Under the pieces are notes generated by a model. That model did no database searches. It had not been told where the DNA came from and was given only the letters and a program-made list of their open reading frames with translations. This document shows, in pieces, positions 1 to 10,383 of a stretch of 33,246 bases of DNA. The stretch comes from Methanobrevibacter sp. TMH8 (GTDB lineage Archaea > Methanobacteriota > Methanobacteria > Methanobacteriales > Methanobacteriaceae), in assembly GCF_020148105.1 (NCBI RefSeq), contig NZ_JAHLZE010000028.1, positions 1-33,246 on the forward strand. The letters are read 5' to 3'. The position numbers and the translations under genes were made by a program. Numbering within the stretch: position 1 is the stretch's first letter; each line of letters begins with the position of its first letter.

Positions 1-2
1 GA

Positions 3-80
3 ACACAAACTGAAACCAAATTACTAGGAATTTCACACAACTTAAAAAGAATATACAAAGAAATAAATAAAAATAACTAA
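3..80 (+). CDS. C-terminal end of an unidentified protein, cut by window edge
   Basis: One plus-strand frame is open from the left edge to a TAA at 78-80 and encodes the last 25 residues of something, ending in GISHNLKRIYKEINKNN. The composition (basic, amphipathic, no stop before the edge) fits a real C-terminus. The ending is reminiscent of some archaeal transposase C-termini, but 25 residues are too few to name a family. It runs convergently to top6A, about 100 bp away. The gap between them contains A-rich sequence and a T-run on the minus strand that could serve as terminator. Confidence 0.35.
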   Translation, partial: TQTETKLLGISHNLKRIYKEINKNN

Positions 81-180
81 ATATAAAACCCTAAACCCTA
101 AAAAAAAGAAAAAAAGAAAGAAATTTTTATGAGTCGTCCTCAAAATATTTAAAAAAAATATAATAATTTAGTTAAATAAA

Positions 181-1263
181 TTAACCTAATATTTCTAATT
201 TTTCTGGAAAGTATGTATCTACTACATATTCAAGACCATATTTAGAAAAAGATTGTTGTTCTGCTTTTTTACCGATTTTAAGCATTTTTTTAATTTCAGT
301 TTGCCATGCAGGATCTTTATATCTAGGGTCATTAGCTAACTCTTTTAACCTTAAAACATCAATATCTTTTAATGGATCTGTAGGAAGTTCATAATTAACA
401 ATATCACTAGCTGTAACTCCTAAAAATTTAGCATTTGGAGTAGCTAAATCATGATTAACATGAGCAAGTTTAGCACTTCCAGAAATAATAACCATAGCTA
501 TGTGAAAACCCCAAGGGTCCCCATCATTACAAATATAAACTGGAAGATCTAACTCTTCATTAACTCTTTTTAGGAATCTTCTTGTAGCTCTTGCAGCTTG
601 TCCTTTAAGACCTACAATCAATGTATTGAACTTTTTATAAGCTTCTTCTTGAACCATTCTGTGAAACATACCCATAGTCTCTACTGCAATAACTCTTTCA
701 ACATTATGATCAAGGAATTCTACTTCATCAATGGTAGGAGAAATAGTATATCCTGATTTCCCTGATTTTAAGGCATTTATTTCAATATCTCCTTCTTGAA
801 AGATAATATCTCCATAAACAGATGCTCCATCTTCTTCAGGCATTAATCCCAAATCTTCACGACTCATTCCCAAAGTTACTTCAATATCTTCCCCAACAAT
901 GTTAGATTCTTGTTGGTTATCAAAACCAATATCCCAACCTTCACTAACATAATACATCTCCCTTAAAGTAGCTGTTTTTTCTCTTTGAACAAGATCTTTA
1001 CAAAAATTAGCTACATGAACCATTTGTCCAATCTTCTTAATTTGTTTCACATTACCAAGAGATCTTTTACCATACCTATCTCCTAAAACAAAGTAACGTT
1101 TAGCATCATCATAAACAATATTAGAAGTACCACGAGATGGAACTTTTAAAGTAGGAATTTTCTTTTCTGTAACATCTTCAATAATTTCTTCACCTAATCC
1201 TTTAAGTTTATTATATGTAATTTCTTTTCGTGATAAATTATTACTTTTTTGTGTTTTAGCCAT
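181..1263 (-). CDS. top6A: DNA topoisomerase VI subunit A
   Basis: Catalytic DNA-cleavage subunit of the archaeal type IIB topoisomerase, a relative of eukaryotic Spo11. With subunit B it relaxes and decatenates DNA by ATP-dependent strand passage. The 360-residue length is normal for the family. The winged-helix (5Y-CAP) part carries LREMYY at about 100-105, where the second tyrosine (Y105) is the expected nucleophile by analogy with Spo11. The Toprim domain shows the acidic set E195 (VETMGMF) and D247/D249 (NDGDPWG). The ATG is preceded by AGGGGTG, and this SD overlaps the TAA stop of top6B. The two subunits are therefore very probably translated from one message with subunit B first. Nothing looks broken. 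Confidence 0.97.
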   Translation of the reverse strand: MAKTQKSNNLSRKEITYNKLKGLGEEIIEDVTEKKIPTLKVPSRGTSNIVYDDAKRYFVLGDRYGKRSLGNVKQIKKIGQMVHVANFCKDLVQREKTATLREMYYVSEGWDIGFDNQQESNIVGEDIEVTLGMSREDLGLMPEEDGASVYGDIIFQEGDIEINALKSGKSGYTISPTIDEVEFLDHNVERVIAVETMGMFHRMVQEEAYKKFNTLIVGLKGQAARATRRFLKRVNEELDLPVYICNDGDPWGFHIAMVIISGSAKLAHVNHDLATPNAKFLGVTASDIVNYELPTDPLKDIDVLRLKELANDPRYKDPAWQTEIKKMLKIGKKAEQQSFSKYGLEYVVDTYFPEKLEILG

Positions 1264-1277
1264 AAAATAAACACCCC

Positions 1278-2984
1278 TTATCCCATATCTTCAAAAGTTT
1301 GTTGAGTATCATTATTTTTAGAACTTTTCTTAACAGATTTGTCTAAATCTTCCTCAACTTCATCTAAATTTTCATCAACATTATTTTCAAATTCTTTTTC
1401 AACTTCTTCTTCAGCTTCATCTGGATTTTCTCCCAATAATTCAGCAAGAGATCGTCTAGTGACTTTGGCTAAAATTTCTTGGTATTCCGGAACATCGGTC
1501 TCTGCCAATTTTGCAGATTCTTTAATAATAACTGGCACATAATCTTCAAATATTTTAGACCGCATAGCTTCTTCTTTAGCAGCTTTTTTCGCCCTTAAAT
1601 GTTTTTGAAGTTTTCTAGCTAGTTTCATAGTAGCTTGCCTTACTTCATGTAAAATTTCTGGTTCAGGAGCTATACTTTGTTTACCAGTAGAAAGATAAGG
1701 AACTTGAGTAGAAATCATATTTACAAATATTGTAAGAGGTACATTGTCCAAATCCCGTAAACCATAACGTTTCCAATCAATACTTTTTAAAGCTTCTGTA
1801 ATAGCACAACTACCTTGATCAAATGACAGTGGCACCCTATTTGCAAACCTCATAATCTCAGATTTTCTTTGATCATTAACCAAACGCCCACAATCCCCAC
1901 CATAAGCAAGTCCAGCTTCAATGATGAAAGCTACTCCTCCTCGGTATGTAACAGGCTTTCTTGTTGTAGCTGCAATAAATTCAGGTTTAAGAATCTCTTT
2001 CATCCCATCTTCAATTTGTTGATCCCCAATAGGAATAAGTCCAGAGGTTGGAGGTGCCATAAAATCCATTTTGCTAAATGTATCGACAATTTCTTCAGCT
2101 TCCTCCCATTTCATGTTTTTTGGAGCTTTGTTCAAATCGATTCCAGTTAATTCTTCTATTTCAGCTACTCTTTTATTTGACATTCTTGAAAGTGAACTAG
2201 TAAGTAAACTTCTAAATCTCCTTTTATCAGTATGTTTTGCCATGAAAATTAAATCATCAGCAGTTACTCCTCTTGGATGAGGTAAAACTTCTTTAGGAAG
2301 TACTGGAACTATATCCGCAGCTCTATTAAATATATATTTATGACCAGTTGGATCCCTAAATGTTATTTTTGCATGAGGATTGCCAATCATAGTTCTCCTA
2401 ATATATTCAAAAGCTCCTTGTTCAGCTAAAGAATAAGAAACTTCTTTAAATTCAAGTTCAATACAAACACCCGTATGCTCAGGTTCATATTTCTTACGAT
2501 GTAAAAGCATACCTTTATTCTTCTTAACATCCATTTTAAACTCAAGGTCAACACCTTTAATCTGACCATCCTCTTCCCATGCAGATTTTACTCTTGCAGG
2601 CTCCCCAGTAGTCATTTGAGAAAGTAGTACACAACCACTACACCCTAAACCTTGCTGACCTCTAGATTGAATATTTCTAAACTTAGAACCTGCAAACATA
2701 GTACAGTAAACCTTCATTATATATTTTTCAGGTATCCCCGGCCCATTGTCAGAATGTCTAAGAACATAATGATCTTTATCCATTCTTTTAAGATCAATTT
2801 CAATTTCTGGAAGAATTCCTGCTTCTTCAGCAGCGTCAAAACTATTAGTAATTAGTTCGTGGAAAACAATTGTTAAGGACCTTATTTTTCCAGTGAATCC
2901 TAACATTTGCTTATTTTTTCTAAAGAACTCTGAAGGCGTCAATTCTTGAAAATTATCAAAGAGTTCTGATGCTTCTTGAGACAA
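1278..2984 (-). CDS. top6B: DNA topoisomerase VI subunit B
   Basis: ATPase subunit of topoisomerase VI, which dimerises on ATP binding and drives strand passage through the A2B2 enzyme. The N-terminal GHKL fold shows its three motifs: [11 protein letters not shown] (general base E43, Mg ligand N47), DNGPGIP (D79) and the glycine-rich lid GQQGLGCSG near 109-117. The transducer domain follows. The last ~50 residues are a strongly acidic, low-complexity tail. Length 568 is slightly longer than many homologues because of that tail. The start is TTG at 2984, placed by an AAGGAGG SD about 7 nt upstream. It is the first gene of the top6B-top6A unit, with only 14 nt between the two frames. Upstream is a long AT-rich intergenic region holding a split inverted repeat. 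Confidence 0.97.
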   Translation of the reverse strand: MSQEASELFDNFQELTPSEFFRKNKQMLGFTGKIRSLTIVFHELITNSFDAAEEAGILPEIEIDLKRMDKDHYVLRHSDNGPGIPEKYIMKVYCTMFAGSKFRNIQSRGQQGLGCSGCVLLSQMTTGEPARVKSAWEEDGQIKGVDLEFKMDVKKNKGMLLHRKKYEPEHTGVCIELEFKEVSYSLAEQGAFEYIRRTMIGNPHAKITFRDPTGHKYIFNRAADIVPVLPKEVLPHPRGVTADDLIFMAKHTDKRRFRSLLTSSLSRMSNKRVAEIEELTGIDLNKAPKNMKWEEAEEIVDTFSKMDFMAPPTSGLIPIGDQQIEDGMKEILKPEFIAATTRKPVTYRGGVAFIIEAGLAYGGDCGRLVNDQRKSEIMRFANRVPLSFDQGSCAITEALKSIDWKRYGLRDLDNVPLTIFVNMISTQVPYLSTGKQSIAPEPEILHEVRQATMKLARKLQKHLRAKKAAKEEAMRSKIFEDYVPVIIKESAKLAETDVPEYQEILAKVTRRSLAELLGENPDEAEEEVEKEFENNVDENLDEVEEDLDKSVKKSSKNNDTQQTFEDMG

Positions 2985-3001
2985 ATTAAACCTCCTTATA
3001 A

Positions 3002-3734
3002 AGATTAATGTGAATTAATAATATTTTAAATATTTTTCAATGTCAAATATTTTATAATTATTTTAATTTTAATATTTTCAAATAGAAAAGCTATCTAAAT
3101 TTAATAAAATACTATAATATTATATTTTATACATGCCATATGTTTGAAATCTAGAGTATATTTAATATTTAAAATAATTATAAAATAATCATAATTAGTA
3201 TAAATAATATATTAATTGTTACAAAAAATTACTGTTTATGAAAACTATATCCTTAAATCATGTTATATTTCAAACATGTTATGTATATGGCACACCTAAT
3301 ATATAATGTTTTGTAGCGATTAAATATATTATTTCCATTAGATAATTAAGTTTATTAGATAATTAAATATAAAACTAAAATTAGGATTGAAAAATTGAAG
3401 TTAAAAATTTATTGACATATTTAATTTTAAAATTAATTTTAAATTAAAAATTATAAATTAATTATAAATTAATAACCTCGATAAATTAACTAGAAATTAA
3501 CTAGAAATAACTTAAATCAATTATAATTTAATTAAAAGTAATTAAAAATTGATTGTATTGATTATATTAATTATTATCAATTGATAAAATAATTAAAGAT
3601 ATTTACACAAATATATTTAATTAAAGATATTTAATTAATAAAATATTTAGAAAATAAATTAAAAATCATTTAAAATCAACTGAAAACATCTATATTAATT
3701 GAAATTTAGGAAAAATTATTATAGTTCTAAAGAA
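3002..3734. other. Long AT-rich intergenic region upstream of top6B
   Basis: About 730 bp with no convincing reading frame on either strand. The top6B promoter must lie near its left end, but TATA-like strings are everywhere in this composition and none can be singled out. The only clear structure is the split inverted repeat at 3134-3292, listed separately. Confidence 0.6.
3134..3292. repeat. Split (two-part) inverted repeat
   Basis: The left arm is TGCCATAT followed directly by GTTTGAAAT (3134-3150). The right side carries ATTTCAAAC (3267-3275) and ATATGGCA (3285-3292), separated by 9 extra bases. All 17 bases of the left arm therefore find a perfect reverse-complement partner, interrupted by one asymmetric bulge. 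The spacer is about 116 bp of AT-rich DNA. The arms contain more G/C than their surroundings, so chance pairing is less likely than for pure A/T strings. It could be the ends of a decayed small mobile element or the base of a long RNA stem. No coding sequence lies between the arms. Confidence 0.5.
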
Positions 3735-4337
3735 CTAATCATCCAAGTCATCCCGGAATTCGATTTTGTCATCCTCAATTCCAACCACAGACTTGAATTC
3801 TTTCATTTTCCTATCATTCTGTTTAGCTTCTAAAAAACTATAAACTGATTTATGTCTTGAACCATTTAAAATCATTTCTACAGCTTCTTTAGCCACCATT
3901 ACATTTTCAAGATCTCCAATGAATGATACGGTCTTTCCATATACAGCCATATCTACTTCAGCCATATTAATTATTAATTCCCTAGTTTTTCCATCTTTCC
4001 CTATTATTCTACCTTTCTGCCTAGCTAATGCCTTTTTAGATTTACCTACATATAGAGTTAACTTTATTATTTCTAAATAAACATCATCTTCATTTAATTT
4101 AAGAGCCATATCTGGGTTAAAACCTCTACTAACTGCTTTAACAATGTGATTAGTTTTCCAAACACCCAATGGATCATCCATTTCTTCAGTTGGAGAAATA
4201 GCTACAGTTCCTTCCTCACCATCAATATCTAATTGAGTTTTAGTTATTTTTTCAATTTTTTCTTTAGTTTCTCCATTTGTTCCAATTAAAACTCCAATCC
4301 TATCTCTTGGAATTTTAAGATAATCTGTTGTTGGCAA
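3735..4337 (-). CDS. Two-KH-domain RNA-binding protein (archaeal Pno1/Dim2-like)
   Basis: An RNA-binding protein of the Krr1/Pno1 (Dim2) family, whose eukaryotic members act in small-subunit rRNA processing; an archaeal ribosome-assembly role is inferred from that. KH domain 1 has the GxxG loop GTNG at 19-22. KH domain 2 has [11 protein letters not shown] with GKDG at 113-116. The C-terminus is charged and ends in an acidic stretch. At 200 residues it has the usual size. The start is TTG at 4337, supported by GAGGTGA 7 nt upstream. It lies in tandem with rio1 and aIF1A on the same strand, a neighbourhood known from other methanogens, which fits joint work on 30S maturation and initiation. Confidence 0.9.
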   Translation of the reverse strand: MPTTDYLKIPRDRIGVLIGTNGETKEKIEKITKTQLDIDGEEGTVAISPTEEMDDPLGVWKTNHIVKAVSRGFNPDMALKLNEDDVYLEIIKLTLYVGKSKKALARQKGRIIGKDGKTRELIINMAEVDMAVYGKTVSFIGDLENVMVAKEAVEMILNGSRHKSVYSFLEAKQNDRKMKEFKSVVGIEDDKIEFRDDLDD

Positions 4338-4768
4338 ATTTTCACCTCTATTAGAAATTATAAATAAAATAATCAGTTTGTTTTAATTTATATTTATTTA
4401 TATTATTAAATACTCATATTTAATCTTATCTAATCTTGATTTAATTAATTTATTTTATTTGAATTTAATTTTATTAAATTTACCAATTTACACAACTAAT
4501 CTATTATTAACAAAACATATTATATAAATCAAACCTGAGAGTGAATGAAAAGTAATATTTAAAGTAAAATAGATTAATATATAAAATAAATTAAACTAAA
4601 TAATTAAACTAAATAATATAAAATAAGTAAGTTAAACTAATTAATATAAAATAAGTAGTTTAAACTAAGTAATTAAAATAAGTAATTAAATTAAGTAATT
4701 AAACTGAATAATATAAACTAAGTAAAATATTAAAAGAAAAGAAATATTAATCGATTAAACAATGAAAA
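4338..4768. other. AT-rich intergenic region between rio1 and the KH-protein gene
   Basis: About 430 bp without a gene. The left half is built of degenerate AAGTAATTAAA/AATATAAAATAAGTA units, including a regular 13-bp tandem repeat listed separately. The right half contains the SD of the KH-protein gene and presumably its promoter's downstream end. No structured RNA was recognised. Confidence 0.5.
4667..4703. repeat. Three-copy 13-bp tandem repeat
   Basis: The 11-mer AAGTAATTAAA occurs exactly at 4667, 4680 and 4693, giving a 13-bp period with variable dinucleotide joints. It is flanked by more degenerate copies (AAATAAGTA...). It probably arose by slippage in AT-rich intergenic DNA, and no function is evident. 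Confidence 0.6.
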
Positions 4769-5566
4769 TTAATCAATATCCAAATCATTACCAAGATCTA
4801 ATTTTTCTTTAATTTCTTTTATAGATGTTGATGCACCTAATTTCTTAAATTCATTGAATATATTTTTAATATCTCTTACTAATAATTCATTAGCTATTGG
4901 ATGATCCCTTACAACAGATTGAGAAACATCAATTATTACAGGATTTTCATCTTTATTTAAAATATTAAAAGTTGAAAGATCACCATGAATCAAATTTGCA
5001 TCATGGATAAATTTTTTTGTTTCAAAAAGAAGTTTATCTAAGAAATCATCTACATCTTCTGGTTTTTGGTTCCTTACTGTTTGTGCAGGATTTCCTTCGT
5101 CATCACCAATAAATTCTAATAAAAGTACATTATTTAAAGCAACAATAGGTTTCGGAACACTTACTTCCGCATCAAATCCACGAGTAAGATTTCTAAATTC
5201 CTTATTAACCCAATTATTAATAAGTTGTCGCTTATTATTAGATTTTATATTAAATCTAGGATCTCCTTGGATATAATACTGCATTTTTTTAAAATCAGAA
5301 GTAGCTATCCTATATATTTTAACAGCAATAAATTTTTCTTTGCCATTTTTATATTTTAAGCCTTTTAAAACGTTAGCTTCTTTTCCAGTACTAATAGCAC
5401 CATTTAAAACATCCATATATCCCTGATTAGCTAATTTATATAGTGTTTCAAGAGTTTGCTTGTCAAATATTTCACTACCTACTCTTTTATCTTCAACACT
5501 TTTTCTTCTTTTTTCAGAAATAATCTTTTGAATCTTTTCGTCAGCTTTAGCTATTTTAGGATCCAT
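4769..5566 (-). CDS. rio1: Rio1-type atypical serine kinase/ATPase
   Basis: RIO1 family protein kinase-like ATPase, which in eukaryotes and archaea takes part in late small-subunit ribosome maturation. Visible motifs are the RIO-specific N-terminal helix region, the nucleotide loop [11 protein letters not shown] (about 56-66), the ATP-anchoring lysine K83 in AVKIYR, the catalytic loop HGDLSTFN with D196 and N201, and the metal-binding D213 in IIDVSQ. Length 265 is standard. The ATG at 5566 matches the normal family N-terminus, although the SD before it is weak. It lies between the aIF1A and KH-protein genes on the same strand but separated by gaps of over 200 bp, so each may have its own promoter. 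Confidence 0.95.
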   Translation of the reverse strand: MDPKIAKADEKIQKIISEKRRKSVEDKRVGSEIFDKQTLETLYKLANQGYMDVLNGAISTGKEANVLKGLKYKNGKEKFIAVKIYRIATSDFKKMQYYIQGDPRFNIKSNNKRQLINNWVNKEFRNLTRGFDAEVSVPKPIVALNNVLLLEFIGDDEGNPAQTVRNQKPEDVDDFLDKLLFETKKFIHDANLIHGDLSTFNILNKDENPVIIDVSQSVVRDHPIANELLVRDIKNIFNEFKKLGASTSIKEIKEKLDLGNDLDID

Positions 5567-5780
5567 ATGAATCTCAACATAAAATAAAAATTATAATATA
5601 AATTGTAATTAATATGTTAATATATAATTAATAGATATAAGTTATTATAGCATCATAAATTATGATATATCATAAAACAAGATAATATATAAAATAAGAT
5701 GACATATAAATAAAATGATAATTATATAAAATTGATTTTAAAGATAATATTAAATCAAAATAAAAATTAGAGATAAAAAG

Positions 5781-6080
5781 TTACATTTTTAAGTAACCTT
5801 TTCTTTCTAGCCAGTTAGATTCTGTTCTAGTGTATCTCCAGATAACATCAGCTTTTTCATCAGATTGGAATTCCCAAGGTTTTACAAGAACCACATCACC
5901 TTCTCTAATCCAAATTCTTTTCTTCATTTTTCCAGGGATTCTTGTCATTCTGACATTACCATCAGCACATCTGACTTTTAATTTTCCATGACCCATAATT
6001 TGTTCTACAATTCCAGGCATTTCTCCTCTTCTTGGAGTTCTTACTCTTCTAACTTCATGTGTTTGTTCTTCTCTTGCCAA
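5781..6080 (-). CDS. eif1a: Translation initiation factor aIF1A, re-started at an internal TTG
   Basis: Archaeal homologue of eIF1A/IF1, an OB-fold factor that binds the A site of the small subunit and helps scanning and start selection. The core is clear: VRRVRTPRRGEMPG, IMGHGKLKVRCADGNVRM, GKMKKRIWIREGDVVLVKPW and WLERKGYLKM. The frame can be extended upstream to a TTG at 6143, but that adds a 21-residue leader not usual for the family. Within the leader, GGAGGAG lies 5 nt before the TTG at 6078-6080, giving (M)AREEQTHEVRR. This SD fixes the start and gives 99 residues, the normal length. It is followed downstream by rio1 on the same strand. Confidence 0.95.
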   Translation of the reverse strand: MAREEQTHEVRRVRTPRRGEMPGIVEQIMGHGKLKVRCADGNVRMTRIPGKMKKRIWIREGDVVLVKPWEFQSDEKADVIWRYTRTESNWLERKGYLKM

Positions 6081-6093
6081 AAACTCTCCTCCA
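6072..6093 (-). promoter_or_regulatory. SD that decides the aIF1A start
   Basis: Read on the minus strand, the sequence is CTGGAGGAGAGTTTTTGGC, with GGAGGAG followed by AGTTT and then TTG. This is nearly perfect complementarity to the 16S 3' end at ideal spacing, while the longer frame's TTG at 6143 has no comparable site. The SD lies inside the longer open frame, which is why automatic calls may pick the wrong start. Confidence 0.85.
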
Positions 6094-6143
6094 GTTTTAA
6101 ATAAATCATCTAAACCTTTTAATAAAAAATTATTATTTATCAA

Positions 6144-6712
6144 ATTAGTATTAAATAATTATAAATCGGAATATTTTTCAATCATCAATAAACATTTTGA
6201 ATATTTACAATAAATTCTACAATAAATATTACTAATTTCCAACAGATATTAAAAATATCCATGCATATCAATAATATCTAACAGATAATAATAACAATAT
6301 TGAATACAATACAAATATCTTGATATAGAATTAATAAATAATGATATTACATATATATTTAATTTATAATAATATAAGTATATTCCTTTTTATATATTAA
6401 ATTATTCTTTTTATATATTCTTTTAATTCATTTTCATAATATTAATAAGTCAAATAAATCAATTAGAATTTCAACTACAATAATATTACAATTTAATATA
6501 TTATAATATTTATATAACTTTAATTTTATATTAAGAAATAGTAAAATGTAAATAATTGAAAATATATCAATATTATGAAAAAATTTAGGGTAATATTGAA
6601 AAATAAAGAGAATAAAAATAAAAGAAAAATAAAAATAAAAGTAAAATTAAAAAATGAAGTAAAAAATAAAGTAAATTAAAAAATAAAGGAAAAAGTAAAA
6701 TAAAAATAGAAA
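6144..6712. other. AT-rich intergenic region between pycB and aIF1A
   Basis: No reading frame of interest. Bases ~6590-6712 are almost pure A with scattered T and G on the plus strand, so downstream of pycB on its coding strand there is a long T-rich tract suited to archaeal transcription termination. The part next to 6144 should contain the aIF1A promoter. No G/C-rich island indicating a stable RNA was found. Confidence 0.5.
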
Positions 6713-8431
6713 CTAATTAATTATCATTAATGTATCTCCAGCATTAACAGTGTCTCCTTCACCAACAAAGATTTCTTTGACAACACCATCTTTTTCTGCT
6801 TGGATATCATTTTCCATTTTCATTGCTTCAATAACCGTAACAATATCCCCTTTTTTAACTTTATCTCCAACATTTACTTTTAGCTTTAAAATCATTCCCT
6901 GCATTGTTGAGGTTAAGCCTCCTTCAACAGGACTAGAAATTGTATTAGGATCCGCTTCACCAATTTCCATAAAACCGGTTGGCATTATCCTAACATCAAA
7001 CACATCCCCATCTACTTCAACGCTATATTCTGTTGGTATAGCTACTTCAGATTCTTCCATAGCTTGTATTTTAGGAGGTTCTAGTTTTTCTTCTTCTGCC
7101 TCTCCTTTCAAAAATTTAGGAGCTATTTGAGGATAAAGTGCTAAAGTGAGAATATCTTCTTCTTTTTTGATTAAACCTTCTTTTTCTCCTTTTTCTCTGA
7201 ATTTTTCATATTGAGGTTCAATGTCATCAGCTGGGCGATGAGTAATTGGTTTTTCATCCCCTATAATCTTTTTAGATATTTTTGGATCAACTGGAGCAGG
7301 AGATTTACCATAATTTCCCCGCATATATTCTTTAACTTCATTGGATACTAATTTATATCTTTCCCCACCAAGAACATTCATAACTGCTTGAATACCAACA
7401 ATTTGACTAGTTGGAGTAACAAGAGGAGGATATCCCATATCTTTTCTTACTCGTGGCATTTCATCAAGTACATCTTGATATCTATCAAGTGCATTTTGTT
7501 CTTTTAACTGTGAAACTAAGTTAGAAAGCATTCCTCCAGGAATTTGATATATAAGAACATCAGTATCAATAGTTTCAGCAATAGGATCAAGTAAAGAACT
7601 GTATTTTTCTTTAATGCCTTCAAAATATTTTTTAATGTTATTTAATCGTTTGAGATCAAGTTTTGTATCGTACTCAGTGCCTTGAAGAGCAGCAACTATA
7701 CTTTCAGTCGGAGGTTGTGAAGTTCCCCAAGATAATGGTGAAATAGCTGTATCTAAAATGTCAACACCTGCTTCACAAGCTACATAATAACTTATTGGAG
7801 TCATTCCACTAGTACAATGACAATGTAAATTTACAAGAAGATCAGTTTCTTCTTTAAGTCTAGTTACAAGTTCATAAATGTCTTTAGGATTTATAAGACC
7901 TGCCATGTCTTTTATAGCTATTGAATCACATTCAAGAGCCTCTAAATCTTTTGCTAGACTAATAAAATCATCCAGTGAGTGAACTGGACTAGTAGTGTAA
8001 CTAATAGTTCCTTGAACATGCGCTCCTTGTTTTTTAGCTGTTTTAATTGTAGTTTCCATGTTTCTTACATCATTAAGTGCATCGAATACACGAAAAACAT
8101 CTACTCCATTAGAATAAGCTTTTTCAACAAATTTTTCTACAATATCATCAGGATAATGTTTATAACCTACTAAATTCTGCCCTCTTAATAACATCTGAAT
8201 AGGAGTATTTGTAATCTTCTCTTTAAGTTGTCTAAGACGTTCCCAAGGGTCTTCATTTAGGTAACGAATACATGTATCAAAAGTAGCTCCCCCCCATGCT
8301 TCAATGGAGAAATAACCAACCTTATCTATTTCTTCTGCAATTGGAACCATATCCCTTGTTCTCATCCTCGTAGCTAAAAGGGATTGGTGGGCATCTCTAA
8401 GGGCCGTTTCTGTAATTTTTGTAGTTTTCAT
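6713..8431 (-). CDS. pycB: Pyruvate carboxylase subunit B (carboxyltransferase plus biotin carrier)
   Basis: Biotin-bearing subunit of the two-subunit archaeal pyruvate carboxylase. It transfers carboxyl from carboxybiotin to pyruvate to make oxaloacetate for the reductive TCA branch and aspartate. The N-terminal TIM-barrel carboxyltransferase shows ALRDAHQSLLATRMRT (metal ligand D13), the lysine K174 in IAIKDMAG and the metal histidines H203/H205 in NLHCHCTSGM. A conserved PYC/oxaloacetate-decarboxylase middle domain follows, then a Pro/Glu-rich linker and a biotinyl domain. The biotin lysine is K538 in EAMKME. Length 572 fits the methanogen subunit. Oxaloacetate decarboxylase alpha is the close alternative, but no Na+-pump subunits are nearby. 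The partner pycA (biotin carboxylase) is not in this window. Confidence 0.93.
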   Translation of the reverse strand: MKTTKITETALRDAHQSLLATRMRTRDMVPIAEEIDKVGYFSIEAWGGATFDTCIRYLNEDPWERLRQLKEKITNTPIQMLLRGQNLVGYKHYPDDIVEKFVEKAYSNGVDVFRVFDALNDVRNMETTIKTAKKQGAHVQGTISYTTSPVHSLDDFISLAKDLEALECDSIAIKDMAGLINPKDIYELVTRLKEETDLLVNLHCHCTSGMTPISYYVACEAGVDILDTAISPLSWGTSQPPTESIVAALQGTEYDTKLDLKRLNNIKKYFEGIKEKYSSLLDPIAETIDTDVLIYQIPGGMLSNLVSQLKEQNALDRYQDVLDEMPRVRKDMGYPPLVTPTSQIVGIQAVMNVLGGERYKLVSNEVKEYMRGNYGKSPAPVDPKISKKIIGDEKPITHRPADDIEPQYEKFREKGEKEGLIKKEEDILTLALYPQIAPKFLKGEAEEEKLEPPKIQAMEESEVAIPTEYSVEVDGDVFDVRIMPTGFMEIGEADPNTISSPVEGGLTSTMQGMILKLKVNVGDKVKKGDIVTVIEAMKMENDIQAEKDGVVKEIFVGEGDTVNAGDTLMIIN

Positions 8432-8942
8432 AATATTTACCTTCCTTCAATCAGATTTTACCATACAAACCTAATACTATTAATAATTGCGATACAAATA
8501 TAATAGATCTAATATTCAGGATAATAATATTTAAATAATCATTTTAATCTAATTTAACTTAATTTAATCATATTTATGCATACCTATACATATTTTTCAT
8601 AATCCACCTATATTTTTGTCATAAGTATTAATAATATTTATCTATTTTTTTATCAATTTTTTTCAAAAATTATAAAATGATATATATTAAAATTGTCAAT
8701 ATAATAAAATATGCTACTAAACATATTATCAAATATACCAACTAAATATGCTAAATACTTACTAAATAACTAACTATAATATAAATATACTAAATAATTA
8801 CTCAAAATAATATAAAATTATTATTAATATATAATTATTAGATATAAAAATCTAAAAAAGTGGAATAAAAATATAAAAATAAAGTAAGTTATAAATAAAG
8901 AAAAAATAATAAAAATTAGAAGAAATAATAAATAAATTAAAA
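8432..8942. other. Intergenic region, nothing recognised
   Basis: About 510 bp of AT-rich DNA between pycB and the inositol-phosphate synthase gene, both on the minus strand. The pycB promoter must lie toward 8432. T-rich stretches on the minus strand near 8870-8942 could end transcription of the synthase gene. No frame, repeat or stable hairpin stands out. Confidence 0.5.
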
Positions 8943-10037
8943 TTATCTTTCTAATTTACCTTCTATGAATTCATTGACTTTTCTGTAAGCATCATCATCA
9001 GTGAATTGTTCAGGTGGATGTTTCATTGTGTAAGATGAAATAGAAGTAAGTTTACCTCCAATTCCCCTATCTATAGCTAATTTACAACATCTAATCGCAT
9101 CAATAACGCAACCTGCTGAATTTGGAGAATCTTCTACACTAAGCCTTAATTCTATATTCATTGGAACATCTCCAAAAGTTTTTCCTTCCATTCTAAGGAA
9201 ACATAGCTTATTATCTTTTTGCCAAGGCACATAATCACTTGGACCAATATGTATATCATGTGGATCCATTCTCTCATCAAGAACAGATTGAACAGCTTCA
9301 GTTTTTGATTCTTTCTTTGAATCAAGCCTTTCCCTACTGAGCATATTAATAAAATCAGTGTTCCCACCAGTGTTAATTTGATAAGTGTGATCCAATTTTA
9401 CACCCCTTTCTTTAAAGAGATTAGCTAATGTTCTATGAGTTATAGTTGCTCCAATTTGAGCTTTTATATCATCACCAACAGCAGGTATTCCTTTCTCTCT
9501 AAATTTAGCTTCCCATTCATCATCACTAACTATGAAAACAGGCATACAATTTACAAAGGCAATTCCTGCATCTAAAGCACATTGCGCATAGAATCTAGCT
9601 GCTTTTTCTGAACCAACTGGAAGATAGTTTAAAAGTATTTCAGCCCCAGAATCTTTTAATATCTGAATAATATCAGAAGGTTCATCATTTGAAGGAACAA
9701 ATGTATAATCATCTTCAAAATCTTTCATATGAGGAGCTACACCATCTAAAAGATTCCCCATAGATACCTTGACGTCAGTTTTAGGAATATCTTTTTGAAA
9801 TATAGTTGTGCAGTTAGGTTTTGCAAAAATAGCTTCATCAATGGTTTTTCCAACTTTTCGCTTATCAATATCAAAAGCAGCTACTACTTCAATGTCTGAT
9901 GGTTCATAATTTCCAATTTTCCAATGCATTAAACCTATAGCATCTTTTTCATTTTTATCTTTATAATAATGAATTCCTTGAATAAGGGAACTAGCACAAT
10001 TTCCCATACCAACAATAGCTATTTTTATTTTATTCAA
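8943..10037 (-). CDS. myo-Inositol-1-phosphate synthase family protein
   Basis: NAD-dependent isomerase that turns glucose-6-phosphate into L-myo-inositol-1-phosphate. In methanogens this leads to archaetidylinositol-type lipids and other inositol compounds. The N-terminus has the Rossmann loop (IAIVGMGNCASSLIQG). Family blocks include the NYLPVGSEKAA segment, the catalytic-domain QINTGGNTDF stretch and SVEDSPNSAG near the C-terminus. The frame opens at a GTG at 10046, but AAGGGTG there is better read as the SD for TTG at 10037, 6 nt downstream, giving (M)NKIKIAIVGMG and 364 residues. The gene stands alone between two AT-rich gaps. Confidence 0.92.
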   Translation of the reverse strand: MNKIKIAIVGMGNCASSLIQGIHYYKDKNEKDAIGLMHWKIGNYEPSDIEVVAAFDIDKRKVGKTIDEAIFAKPNCTTIFQKDIPKTDVKVSMGNLLDGVAPHMKDFEDDYTFVPSNDEPSDIIQILKDSGAEILLNYLPVGSEKAARFYAQCALDAGIAFVNCMPVFIVSDDEWEAKFREKGIPAVGDDIKAQIGATITHRTLANLFKERGVKLDHTYQINTGGNTDFINMLSRERLDSKKESKTEAVQSVLDERMDPHDIHIGPSDYVPWQKDNKLCFLRMEGKTFGDVPMNIELRLSVEDSPNSAGCVIDAIRCCKLAIDRGIGGKLTSISSYTMKHPPEQFTDDDAYRKVNEFIEGKLER

Positions 10038-10046
10038 ATTGAACAC

Positions 10047-10383
10047 CCTTTTTTATCTTAATTGAAATTAATAAGTAATTTTAAAATTTTATTGAATGAA
10101 TTATTAGTAAATATTAAAAATACTAGTAATATAATAATGTTAGTAATATTATATAAAAATATCCAATATTATTTTATATTATATATTATATATCAAATAA
10201 TATTTTATATTGTGTATTAAATAATCATTATAGTATCTATATCTCATATCATTTAAATTAGATGGTTTAATATTTTCTATAATTTTGTTTTTATATTATA
10301 TAACTAAAATATCCATCAAAATATCCATACTTTTTTTTCTTTTCAAAATCTTTCTTACAAAAATGAAATAAAAGATAAAGTTA
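10047..10383. other. Intergenic region between divergent genes
   Basis: About 340 bp separating inositol-phosphate synthase (minus) from a small plus-strand gene. It contains two related stretches of the form AATA(AT)TATTTTATATT around 10165 and 10198, a loose direct repeat, and a T-run near 10330. It must hold the synthase promoter. It also marks the left edge of the accessory region. Confidence 0.45.

Noticed and set aside
87-101. CCCTAAACCCTAAA looks like a plant-type telomere repeat
   Set aside because: Only two units on an archaeal circular chromosome; chance or slippage between two genes.
1339-2855. Plus-strand open frames opposite top6B
   Set aside because: Shadows of the conserved minus-strand gene; serine-rich or biased composition and no SD.
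6750-7130. 126-codon plus-strand frame opposite pycB
   Set aside because: Lies antisense to the conserved biotinyl and linker region; composition is the mirror of the real gene.
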